NCBI GenBank assembly: GCA_964481035.1
Contig: CAYZSE010000083.1
Location: 1 to 15,592 of the forward strand
Length of the DNA: 15,592 nt
Direction of reading: 5' to 3'
DNA from: JAAAPF01 sp964481035
GTDB lineage: Bacteria; Pseudomonadota; Alphaproteobacteria; Geminicoccales; Geminicoccaceae
A program made the position numbers and the translations under genes. The notes below the pieces were generated by a model. The model had not been told where the DNA came from. It saw only the letters and a list, made by a program, of their open reading frames with translations, and made no database searches. Shown here in pieces: positions 6,944-13,183 of this stretch. Each line of letters begins with the position of its first letter. Position 1 is the first letter of the stretch.

Positions 6944-7096
6944 ATGTCGGCCTCCGTCTCGCTTCGCACCTGGCTCGCCATCGCGTTCGTGGTCGCGATG
7001 CTCGGGCTCGGCTCTCTCAACCCGAACGGCGCCGTGGGTGGCGGCGGCTGCGGCCTGAGCTGCGGCGATCGAAGCCTGGCTCTCGATCGCTTCTAG
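6944..7096 (+). CDS. Small membrane-anchored or exported peptide, 50 aa, unknown
   Basis: ATG 6944 has an AAGGAA ribosome-binding site about 8 nt upstream. The 50-residue product has a short polar N-terminus with one Arg, a hydrophobic stretch TWLAIAFVVAMLGLG (about 9-23) and a tail with a glycine run and two cysteines (VGGGGCGLSCG), ending SLALDRF. The hydrophobic stretch could be a signal peptide or a single membrane helix. The two close cysteines suggest a disulfide or metal site if the tail is periplasmic. I do not recognise a family. It sits alone between the dipeptidase (divergent) and mtnA (same strand, 184 bp downstream). Coding status rests on the ribosome-binding site and the signal-like composition only, so it is a candidate gene. 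Confidence 0.5.
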   Translation: MSASVSLRTWLAIAFVVAMLGLGSLNPNGAVGGGGCGLSCGDRSLALDRF

Positions 7097-7280
7097 GCGC
7101 GTTTCCCGGTCACGTTGATCTACACCCATCCCGCACCCCCGCCGGGCCGCACATGGCATCGTAACCTCGTGGGCGGCCGGTCGGGGGAGCGGGATGCTGA
7201 AGCATTTCGGAAAACGCGTTAGGCGCGCCTCGCGACGTGCTACCCTCCAACGGGCCGGAGGTCGGGGAGGAGTGCTGCCG

Positions 7281-8375
7281 ATGCGGGTTCAGGGGCGGGC
7301 CTATCGGACGATCTGGCCGCGCGCCGACGGCGCTGCGGTCACCATCATCGACCAGACGCGATTGCCGCACGCCTTCGTGACGATCGATCTCGCGACCGTC
7401 GACGAGGCCGAGCGAGCGATCCGCGACATGCTCGTCCGTGGCGCGCCGTTGATCGGGGCGACGGCCGCTTTCGGCGTGTGGCTCGCGCTGCGCGAAGCCC
7501 CCGGCAATGGCGCGTTGGATGCGGCGACGGCGCGACTGCTCGCGGCTCGGCCGACGGCGGTCAACCTCCGCTGGGCGCTCGACGCCATGAGCACCACCCT
7601 GCGACCGTTGCCGCCGACCGAGCGGGCCGCCGCCGCGCTCGCCAGGGCGCAAGCGATCGCCGACGAGGACGTCGCCATCAACAGCGCGATCGGCGACCAT
7701 GGGCTCGGGCTGCTTCGCGAGGCGTGGCGCGCCAAGGGAGAGCGCGGGCGGCTCGAGGTGCTCACCCATTGCAACGCCGGCTGGCTCGCCACGGTCGATT
7801 GGGGCACGGCCCTGGCGCCGATCTACAAGGCGCACGACGCCGGCTTGCCGCTCCACGTCTGGGTCGACGAGACGCGGCCGCGCAACCAGGGAGCGGCGCT
7901 CACCGCCTGGGAGCTCTTGAATCACGGCGTTCCGCATAGCGTGATCGTCGACAACGCCGGCGGCCACCTCATGCAGTGCGGCCGCGTCGACCTCTGCATC
8001 GTCGGCACCGACCGGACGACGGCGGCGGGCGACGTCTGCAACAAGATCGGCACCTACCTCAAGGCGCTCGCCGCCGAGGACAACGGCGTGCCCTTCTACG
8101 TCGCCCTGCCGAGCCCGACGATCGACTGGACCCTCGTGGACGGGCAAGCCATCCCCATCGAGGAGCGCGCACCGGAAGAGGTGACGCGGCTCAAGGGCCG
8201 GACGGATGACGGCCGCGTCGAAGCCGTCGCCATAGCACCTGCCGGCAGCCCCGCCGCCAATCCGGCCTTCGACGTGACGCCGGCACGGCTGATCACCAGC
8301 CTCGTCACCGAGCGCGGCACCTGCGCCGCCTCGGCCGCGGGCTTGCGCGCCCTCTTTGCCGAGCGGGCGGCCTGA
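7281..8375 (+). CDS. mtnA: S-methyl-5-thioribose-1-phosphate isomerase MtnA
   Basis: This 364-aa enzyme of the eIF2B/MtnA fold converts 5-methylthioribose-1-phosphate to 5-methylthioribulose-1-phosphate in the methionine salvage pathway, in the cytoplasm. Family landmarks are RGAPLIGATAAFG (53-65), TAVNLRWAL (92-100), the catalytic Cys in THCNAGWLATVDWGTALAP (C164), DETRPRNQGAALTAWEL (196-212), and the catalytic Asp in VGTDRTTAAGDVCNKIGTYLKA (D244). The GTDRTT and DNAGGHLMQ variants of the usual GADRIA and DNMAA-type motifs match what I recall of alphaproteobacterial MtnA. ATG 7281 is chosen because GGGAGGAG lies 8 nt upstream and relatives begin at this MRVQGRAYRTIW-like start. The frame is open to ATG 7194, also after a G-rich stretch, but the added 29 residues are basic and unlike the family. 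No other salvage gene is in the window. It converges on carD. Confidence 0.95.
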   Translation: MRVQGRAYRTIWPRADGAAVTIIDQTRLPHAFVTIDLATVDEAERAIRDMLVRGAPLIGATAAFGVWLALREAPGNGALDAATARLLAARPTAVNLRWALDAMSTTLRPLPPTERAAAALARAQAIADEDVAINSAIGDHGLGLLREAWRAKGERGRLEVLTHCNAGWLATVDWGTALAPIYKAHDAGLPLHVWVDETRPRNQGAALTAWELLNHGVPHSVIVDNAGGHLMQCGRVDLCIVGTDRTTAAGDVCNKIGTYLKALAAEDNGVPFYVALPSPTIDWTLVDGQAIPIEERAPEEVTRLKGRTDDGRVEAVAIAPAGSPAANPAFDVTPARLITSLVTERGTCAASAAGLRALFAERAA

Positions 8376-8391
8376 GGAACGGCGGGACCGG

Positions 8392-8443
8392 CGACGCTGC
8401 CACCAGCCGTAGGAGCGCAGCGTCGGGCGTCGAGCGGGCTGGT
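8392..8443. terminator. Convergent hairpin with possible pseudoknot between mtnA and carD
   Basis: In the 72-bp convergent spacer, CGACGCTGC (8392-8400) pairs with GCAGCGTCG (8417-8425), a perfect 9-bp stem with a 16-nt loop. Inside the loop, ACCAGCC (8402-8408) is complementary to GGCTGGT (8437-8443) downstream, allowing an H-type pseudoknot or an alternative hairpin. The symmetry works on both strands, fitting a shared terminator for the two genes. No T-tract is seen. Confidence 0.45.
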
Positions 8444-8447
8444 CGCC

Positions 8448-8951
8448 TCAAGCGGCGTGGGCGAGCAGCACCTTCTCGAGCTTGGCCGTGGCCTTCTCCT
8501 CGTCGGTGTTGTCGATCGCGGCGACCTCGCGGGCCAACCGCTCGAGGGCCGCGCGGTACATCTGCCGTTCGCTGTACGACTGCTCCTGGTCCTCGGTCTT
8601 GTGCAGCTCGCGCACCACCTCGGCAATCGCGACCGGGTCACCCGAGTTGATCTTTGCCTCGTACTCTTGCGCGCGCCGGCTCCACATCACGGAACGCCGT
8701 GGCCTAATCTTGAGTTTAAGCGTCTCCAGCGCCGAGTGGATCTTCTCCTTCGAGGACAACTTGCGCATGCCCGACTTGGCGACCTTGTCCACGGGAACGC
8801 GCAAGATCAGCCGGTCCTGCTCGAACGAGACGACGAACATCTCGATCTCGACACCGACGATCATCTCCCGCTCGATCGCGGTGATACGACCGACACCGTG
8901 CGACGGGTAGACGATGTAGTCACCCGCATCGAAGGCCAGCTTCTTTACCAT
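8448..8951 (-). CDS. carD: CarD/CdnL-family transcription regulator
   Basis: This 167-aa RNA-polymerase-binding protein stabilises open promoter complexes, often at rRNA promoters, by contacting the beta subunit and the upstream edge of the bubble. The N-terminal RNAP-interacting Tudor-like domain (about 1-65) includes FDAGDYIVYPSHGVGRI. The C-terminal helical DNA-binding domain (about 70-165) contains RRSVMWSRRAQEYEAKINSG, with the conserved Trp in the basic helix, and SYSERQMYRAALERLARE. The length matches the family. The start is ATG 8951, with a GAGGAAGAG ribosome-binding site upstream. The mRNA leader (8952 to about 9117) is unusually rich in pairing, with its own promoter candidate behind fdxA, suggesting regulated or autonomous expression. 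The neighbouring fdxA on the same strand is a pairing I recall from other alphaproteobacteria. Confidence 0.95.
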   Translation of the reverse strand: MVKKLAFDAGDYIVYPSHGVGRITAIEREMIVGVEIEMFVVSFEQDRLILRVPVDKVAKSGMRKLSSKEKIHSALETLKLKIRPRRSVMWSRRAQEYEAKINSGDPVAIAEVVRELHKTEDQEQSYSERQMYRAALERLAREVAAIDNTDEEKATAKLEKVLLAHAA

Positions 8952-9117
8952 TCAGCTCTCTTCCTCAACCAGTGCCGACGCAGGGATGAGCCGCGAGAAC
9001 AGCGCCCGCGCCGATCGCTTGGGATCGGAGCCGCCTGCGTCGCACTCGGGGAGGGGCTATCACCGTCGATAGCCGCCAGGGCTCATCGCCTCTGACGCTC
9101 TCGGCGCCGTCAGAGAC
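8952..9117 (-). promoter_or_regulatory. Structured 5' leader of carD with interleaved pairings
   Basis: In the transcribed orientation the leader opens with a perfect 8-bp hairpin CTCTGACG/CGTCAGAG (9115-9090). Next comes segment A, GATGAGCC-complement block (9087-9080), then a 7-bp hairpin GGCTATC/GATAGCC (9074-9055), segment B CGACGCAGG (9042-9034), a 6-bp hairpin CCGATC/GATCGG (9028-9011), and finally A' (8992-8985) and B' (8984-8976) directly adjacent. A pairs perfectly with A' (8 bp) and B with B' (9 bp), in the order A-B-A'-B', which gives a pseudoknot or two exclusive states. B' lies about 10 nt before the GAGGAAGAG ribosome-binding site. I recognise no known riboswitch class. Confidence 0.45.
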
Positions 9118-9123
9118 AAAAGG

Positions 9124-9153
9124 TGGATAGCACAAAACTGTCGCGAATGCCAG
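9124..9153 (-). promoter_or_regulatory. Promoter candidate for carD
   Basis: On the reverse strand, CTGGCA (9153-9148) and TATCCA (9129-9124) are 18 nt apart. The -10 is preceded by TGC, an extended -10 motif, and sits in the only AT-rich patch of the spacer. The predicted start near 9117 falls just before the first leader hairpin, so the two observations support each other. Confidence 0.4.
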
Positions 9154-9187
9154 CGAAGGCCATTTCGCTCTCACCTGCCGAGGGCGA

Positions 9188-9529
9188 TCAGCTTCCCTCA
9201 CCCGCCGCGGGATCGAAGAACCTGTCGAATTTGCCCTCGACGCCCTGGTACGCCTCGGCGTCGGCCGGCTGCTCACCTTTGCGAGTGATGTTGGGCCAGG
9301 CGCCGGTGCTGTATTTGCGGTTCAACTCGAGCCACTTCTCGGCCTCCGGCTCGGTGTCGGGCAGGATCGCCTCGGCCGGGCACTCGGGCTCGCAGACGCC
9401 GCAATCGATGCACTCGTCGGGGTTGATGACGAGCATGTTGGCGCCCTCGTAAAAGCAATCGACGGGGCACACCTCTACGCAGTCCATGTACTTGCAGCGG
9501 ATACAGGCCTCGGTGACCACATAGGTCAT
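9188..9529 (-). CDS. fdxA: 7Fe ferredoxin FdxA ([3Fe-4S][4Fe-4S])
   Basis: This 113-aa soluble electron carrier is of the Azotobacter FdI type. Nine cysteines are placed as in that protein, offset by one: C9, C17 and C50 for the 3Fe-4S cluster; C21, C40, C43 and C46 for the 4Fe-4S cluster; C12 and C25 as the extra conserved cysteines. The blocks CIRCKYMDCVEVCPVDCFYEG and CIDCGVCEPECPAEAI are diagnostic, and the C-terminal WPNIT...D..... segment is the FdI-type extension. ATG 9529 has an AGAGAGG site 9 nt upstream. It lies between mutL and carD on the same strand and has its own promoter candidate. The physiological partner is not visible here. The protein may take part in redox-stress responses, as proposed for FdI, but that is inference. 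Confidence 0.96.
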   Translation of the reverse strand: MTYVVTEACIRCKYMDCVEVCPVDCFYEGANMLVINPDECIDCGVCEPECPAEAILPDTEPEAEKWLELNRKYSTGAWPNITRKGEQPADAEAYQGVEGKFDRFFDPAAGEGS

Positions 9530-9561
9530 GGCGGGGAACCTCTCTCGACGATGACGCGATC

Positions 9562-9590
9562 GCCCTAGCCGCTCGTGAAGGCGTTGTGAA
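9562..9590 (-). promoter_or_regulatory. Weak promoter candidate for fdxA
   Basis: In the 90-bp spacer between mutL and fdxA, TTCACA (9590-9585) and TAGGGC (9567-9562) are 17 nt apart on the reverse strand. The -35 matches 5 of 6 consensus bases, while the -10 is poor. The transcript would have a leader of about 25 nt before the fdxA ATG. Confidence 0.25.
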
Positions 9591-9619
9591 GCCCGCGCAA
9601 AGACCCAAGGTCACCCACC

Positions 9620-11377
9620 TCAACGCCGGCCGAACAGCCGCTCGAGATCGCTGTTTCGAAGCCACACATAGGTCGGCCGGCCGTGATTGCACTGGCCGCT
9701 GTTGGGCGTCGCCTCCATGGCCCGCAGGAGCGCATTCATCGCATCGGGCATGAGCCTTTGCCCGCCGCGGACGCTGCCGTGGCAGGCCATGCGCGCCGCC
9801 AGGCGGAGGAGCGGCTCCTCCAGCGGGCCGGCGCCGCCACCATCGGCCAGCTCGGCCGCCAGGTCGCGGACGAGCCGCTCGGCGTCGACCTCGCCCAACG
9901 GCGCCGGGACCGCGCGCACGAGCAGAGCGGCCTTGCCGAAACGCTCGACCTCCAGGCCGAGCCTGACCAGCTCGTCGCCCGCGGCGAGGACCCGCTCGAT
10001 CTCGTCCTGCGCCAATTCGACGACAACCGGCAGCAGCAGCGCCTGGCGAGGCACGCCCGCCGCCAAGCCCGCCTTGAGCCGCTCGTAGACGATGCGCTCG
10101 TGCGCCGCGTGCATGTCGACCAGCACGAGCCCGTCGGCCGCCTCGGCGACGATGTAGGTGCCGTGGATCTGGGCGCGGGCATGGCCCAAGGGCGGCGCCT
10201 CGGGCGCAGGCGCGTCGGTCGCCGGCTCGTCGGCCGTCGGTTGCGGCGTTCCGTCCGCGAACCCCGAACGCGGCTCGGCCAGGCCGAGCTGCGTCGAAGC
10301 TGGCGCCGCCCACGGCATGGAGCGCCCGCTCGGCGCCGCCGCGGCCCCGCGAAACGCGCCGAGCGCCGCCCGGCTCACCATCCGCGCCGTGCGTTGCCCG
10401 TGCTCGCCGAGTGCGCGCTTGACGGCGCCGACGAGCAGGCCCCGCACCGCCCCGGGCTCGCGGAAACGGACCTCGGCCTTGGCGGGATGGACGTTGACGT
10501 CGACCGCCTCGGGCGCAAGCTCGAGGTGGAGCACGGCAACGGCATGGCGGTCGTTCGGCACGAGGTCCTGATAGGCGCCGCGCAGCGCACCGGCGAGCAT
10601 CCGATCGCCGACGGGCCGGCCATTGACGACCAGGAACTGCTGGCGCTGCGTTCGCGCGGAGGCCGTCGGGAGGGCGCAGAAGGCCTCCAGCATCACGTCG
10701 TCGCGCTCGCCCACGACATGGAGCGCGTCCGCCAGGGCGCTGCCGACCACGGCTCGGGCGCGGCCGGCACGATCTGCCGCCTCGACCTCGAACAGGCTGC
10801 GGTCGCCGTGGCGCAGGCGCAACGCGACCTCAGGATGGGCGACGGCAAGACGGCGCACGACCTCGCCCACGGCCTGCAGCTCGGCCCTTTCCGAGCGCAG
10901 GAACTTGAGCCGTGCCGGCGTCGCGGCGAAGAGGTCGCGAACGATGACCTCGGTACCGCACGCCGCGGCGGCCGGCTTCGGCTCGCCGAGCTCGCCGGCC
11001 TCGACGTCGAGCTGCCAGGCGTGCTCGGCGACGGCGGTGCGCGAGACGAGGGTGAGCCGGCTCACCGCGGCGATCGACGGCAGCGCCTCGCCGCGAAACC
11101 CCAGATAGCGCAGGTGCAGGAGGTCGTCGCCGTCGAGCTTGGAGGTGGCGTGCCGCTCGACGGCGAGAGGCAGCGCCTCGCGCGCCATGCCATGGCCGTC
11201 GTCGCGGACGCGGATGAGGGTGCGGCCCCCGTCGGTGAGATCGATCTGGACGCGGGTGGCGCCGGCGTCGACCGCGTTCTCGACGAGCTCCTTGACGACC
11301 GACGCGGGCCGCTCGACCACTTCGCCCGCGGCGATGCGGTTGACGAGCGTCGGCGGCAGGCGGCGGATCGTGGTCAT
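9620..11377 (-). CDS. mutL: DNA mismatch repair protein MutL
   Basis: This 585-aa mismatch-repair ATPase couples MutS recognition to strand removal. The N-terminal GHKL ATPase has ENAVDAGAT (33-41), DDGHGM (59-64), HATSK (76-80) and GFRGEAL (93-99). A variable linker rich in A/P/G spans about 340-400. The C-terminal dimerisation domain has DMHAAHERIVYE from D421, which fits the endonuclease motif DxHA(x)2E(x)4E with Met for the usual Gln, plus ACHGS (C532) and CNHGRPT (C563), the remaining metal-site motifs. This indicates a nicking-type MutL, as in bacteria without MutH. ATG 11377 begins MTTIRRLPPTLVNRIAAGEVV, the standard family start. The longer frame to 11437 adds 20 residues without family similarity. 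No strong ribosome-binding site is visible. Confidence 0.96.
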   Translation of the reverse strand: MTTIRRLPPTLVNRIAAGEVVERPASVVKELVENAVDAGATRVQIDLTDGGRTLIRVRDDGHGMAREALPLAVERHATSKLDGDDLLHLRYLGFRGEALPSIAAVSRLTLVSRTAVAEHAWQLDVEAGELGEPKPAAAACGTEVIVRDLFAATPARLKFLRSERAELQAVGEVVRRLAVAHPEVALRLRHGDRSLFEVEAADRAGRARAVVGSALADALHVVGERDDVMLEAFCALPTASARTQRQQFLVVNGRPVGDRMLAGALRGAYQDLVPNDRHAVAVLHLELAPEAVDVNVHPAKAEVRFREPGAVRGLLVGAVKRALGEHGQRTARMVSRAALGAFRGAAAAPSGRSMPWAAPASTQLGLAEPRSGFADGTPQPTADEPATDAPAPEAPPLGHARAQIHGTYIVAEAADGLVLVDMHAAHERIVYERLKAGLAAGVPRQALLLPVVVELAQDEIERVLAAGDELVRLGLEVERFGKAALLVRAVPAPLGEVDAERLVRDLAAELADGGGAGPLEEPLLRLAARMACHGSVRGGQRLMPDAMNALLRAMEATPNSGQCNHGRPTYVWLRNSDLERLFGRR

Positions 11378-11476
11378 CGCCGTCACGGTAGAGCATCTGG
11401 CGAGGGGCTGGAACAGGCCGCGCAGACCCCTTCCCAAAGGCGCGCGGTACGCCGGCTCGACGACGACGCAGCCGCC

Positions 11477-11716
11477 TCACAACATGAGCAGAAAGGCCAT
11501 CATCACGATCACGTAGCCCACGACCTGCATCAGCTCGGCTCCGAGCCAGCCCAGCAGGCTGCAGACGGTGCCCGGCACCGGCGGCTGGACGGTGCCGAGC
11601 GCGCCCGTCCGATCCATGGAATAGCCGGCGGGCTGCCCGGCGCACCGGGCTCCCAACGCGGCGACGACGACACCGAGTATCAGCAGAGCGAGCGCCGTCA
11701 CGGCCGTCCCCTTCAC
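11477..11716 (-). CDS. Small two-helix membrane protein, unknown
   Basis: The preferred GTG start at 11716 gives 79 aa, with GAGG ending 5 nt upstream. GTG 11701 (74 aa, behind AAGGGG) and TTG 11800 (107 aa) are alternatives, but the TTG start would place the CRP-type operator inside the gene. The sequence shows an N-terminal hydrophobic helix (about 6-22), a loop with Cys25 and Cys52 and several prolines, and a C-terminal hydrophobic helix (about 58-79) ending LLML. Both ends probably face the same side. The loop between the helices could be periplasmic, where the two cysteines might form a disulfide. I do not recognise the family. It lies 99 bp upstream of mutL on the same strand and 143 bp downstream of the M16 operon, with a perfect CRP-type site in front. 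Confidence 0.6.
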   Translation of the reverse strand: MKGTAVTALALLILGVVVAALGARCAGQPAGYSMDRTGALGTVQPPVPGTVCSLLGWLGAELMQVVGYVIVMMAFLLML

Positions 11717-11737
11717 CTTCTCCTCATCCGGAAAACA

Positions 11738-11743
11738 AGATGT
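11738..11743 (-). promoter_or_regulatory. Possible -10 element for the small membrane protein gene
   Basis: CATCTT (11743-11738) would set a transcription start near 11730, putting the centre of the palindrome at about -41.5, the class II activator position for CRP-family regulators. There is no good -35 box, as expected for an activator-dependent promoter. The -10 match is only partial. Confidence 0.25.
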
Positions 11744-11763
11744 GTCGGCCGGCGCCGCACGCC

Positions 11764-11779
11764 TGTGACGTTCGTCACA
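11764..11779. promoter_or_regulatory. CRP/FNR-family operator, perfect palindrome
   Basis: TGTGACGTTCGTCACA is an inverted repeat with 7-bp arms and a 2-bp centre, and it exactly fits the TGTGA-N6-TCACA half-site pattern of CRP-type regulators. It lies 48 bp upstream of the GTG start of the small membrane protein and about 80 bp downstream of the M16 peptidase stop, so the small gene is the likely target. Confidence 0.6.
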
Positions 11780-11859
11780 ACTCGAAGCGATCGCGCCCAA
11801 CGTACCCCCGGCAGTGGCGACAGCCCAGCTCCCGGCGTGCCGCCACGTCCCGCTCTACG

Positions 11860-13179
11860 TCAGCCTTCGAGACCCTCGGGCGTGCCGACCACGACGAAGA
11901 CGAGGGCGTCGGGATCGAACAGCCGGCGGGCCACCCGCCGGACATCCGCGAGCGTCACGGCCTCGATGTAGGCGTTGCGACGATTAAGGAAATCCGCGCC
12001 TAGCCCGTGCTCCGACATGCTCTTCAGCAGCCCGGCGACCTGGCCGTTGCTGGTGAGCCGCAAGGGGAACGAACCGGTGAGGAAGGTCTTGGCACCGTCC
12101 AGGTCCTCGGCGTTGATCTCGCCGGCGGCCATGCGCGCCACCTCCTGGCGGACCAGGCGGATGCTTTCGGCCACGTCCTCGTTGTTGGTGGCGACGCCGC
12201 CCGACCACAAGGGGCTCTTGTCCGCCGGCAGCAGGTAGCTGTAGGCCGAGTAGGCGAGGCCCCGCTTCTCGCGAATCTCCTGCAGGAGGCGCGATTGGAA
12301 GCCGCCCCCGCCGAGGATGTAGTTGGCGACATAGGCGGCGTACCAATCGGGGTCGTCACGAGCGATGCCGGCGTGGCCGAAGGCGACCACGCTCTGAGGC
12401 ACGGCCTGGGGCACGACCACCGTCGCGCCCTCCGCCGGATCGACCGCGGCGACCTGCGGTGCCGGGCCGGTCGCGGGCAGCTCGCCGAAGATGCGATCGA
12501 GCGCCGGGCCCAGCTCCGCCGCGGTGATGTCGCCGGCGACGCCGATGTGGAGCTTGTCGCGGGCGAGCTGATCCCTGGCGTAGGCGGCGAGGTCGGCGCG
12601 CTGGAGCTCCGCCACGGTCTCGATCCCGCCCTCGGCCGGACGGCCGTAGCTGTGCTCCGGAAAGGTTGTCGCGAACCACGTCCGGCGCGCGATCGTGCCC
12701 GGATCGTTGGTCCGGCGCTTGAGCCCGGCGACGAGCTGCGCGCGTATCCGCTCGAGGGGCTCGGCGTCGAAGCGCGGTTCGATCAGCGCGTCGCGCACAA
12801 GCGAGAAGGCGAGCTCGCGGTTCTCGCTCAACGTGCGCAGATCGCCCGTCAGCGCGTCACGGTCCGCATCGAAGCTGAGCCGGATGGCGTTGTCTTCGAG
12901 GGCCCGGCGAAAGGCGAGGCTGTCGCGCTCGCCGGCCCCCTCGTCGAGCATGGCCGCGGTCATCCGCGCCAGGCCCGCCTGATCCGCCGTCTCGAATTGC
13001 GCGCCACCTTCGAAGCTGAACGACATCGCGATCAGCGGCACCGAAGGCTCGCTCAGGAGATAGGCCTTGATCCCGCCCGGGCTCGTCACCTGCTCGACCT
13101 TGGCACCGGCGTCGGCATCGCCGCCGCCCAGCAACGCGACCGTCCCGCTCATGACGGCGCCGACGATGAACTGACGCAT
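11860..13179 (-). CDS. Exported M16 peptidase homologue lacking the zinc-binding motif
   Basis: This 439-aa protein begins with a signal peptide (MRQFIVGAVMSGTVALLGGGDADA, cleavage near residue 24) and has two M16-type halves. Where active M16 enzymes have HxxEH, it has GLARMTAAMLDEG, so no zinc site is present. The C-terminal half keeps the GGGGFQSRLLQEIREKRGLAYSAYSY block, whose Arg and Tyr contribute to the substrate pocket of the partner in M16 heterodimers. By analogy it is the non-catalytic partner of the active M16 protein encoded just upstream. ATG 13179 is chosen because it opens a signal peptide, has a G-rich ribosome-binding region, and lies 4 nt after the upstream stop; the frame continues to 13326 but encodes Arg/Ser-rich nonsense. 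It is the last gene of the lspA operon. Confidence 0.92.
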   Translation of the reverse strand: MRQFIVGAVMSGTVALLGGGDADAGAKVEQVTSPGGIKAYLLSEPSVPLIAMSFSFEGGAQFETADQAGLARMTAAMLDEGAGERDSLAFRRALEDNAIRLSFDADRDALTGDLRTLSENRELAFSLVRDALIEPRFDAEPLERIRAQLVAGLKRRTNDPGTIARRTWFATTFPEHSYGRPAEGGIETVAELQRADLAAYARDQLARDKLHIGVAGDITAAELGPALDRIFGELPATGPAPQVAAVDPAEGATVVVPQAVPQSVVAFGHAGIARDDPDWYAAYVANYILGGGGFQSRLLQEIREKRGLAYSAYSYLLPADKSPLWSGGVATNNEDVAESIRLVRQEVARMAAGEINAEDLDGAKTFLTGSFPLRLTSNGQVAGLLKSMSEHGLGADFLNRRNAYIEAVTLADVRRVARRLFDPDALVFVVVGTPEGLEG

Positions 13180-13183
13180 GGCC

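Noticed and set aside
7194..7280. MtnA start at ATG 7194
   Set aside because: A G-rich stretch precedes it, but the added residues are Arg-rich and MtnA proteins begin at the MRVQGRAYRT-like start at 7281.
9090..9115. Intrinsic terminator of fdxA
   Set aside because: The 8-bp hairpin is perfect, but no T-tract follows it in the fdxA direction, and a promoter candidate lies directly before it.
8952..9187. Possible 6S RNA, SRP RNA or known riboswitch between fdxA and carD
   Set aside because: There is no long closing stem with a central bubble, no SRP tetraloop motif, and no motif of a known riboswitch class that I could recognise; it is kept only as an unnamed structured leader.
9683..11971. 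762-codon open frame on the + strand across mutL
   Set aside because: It is antisense to the clear MutL frame, crosses two other features and is Arg/Ala/Gly-rich nonsense; such shadows are common in GC-rich DNA with third-position bias.
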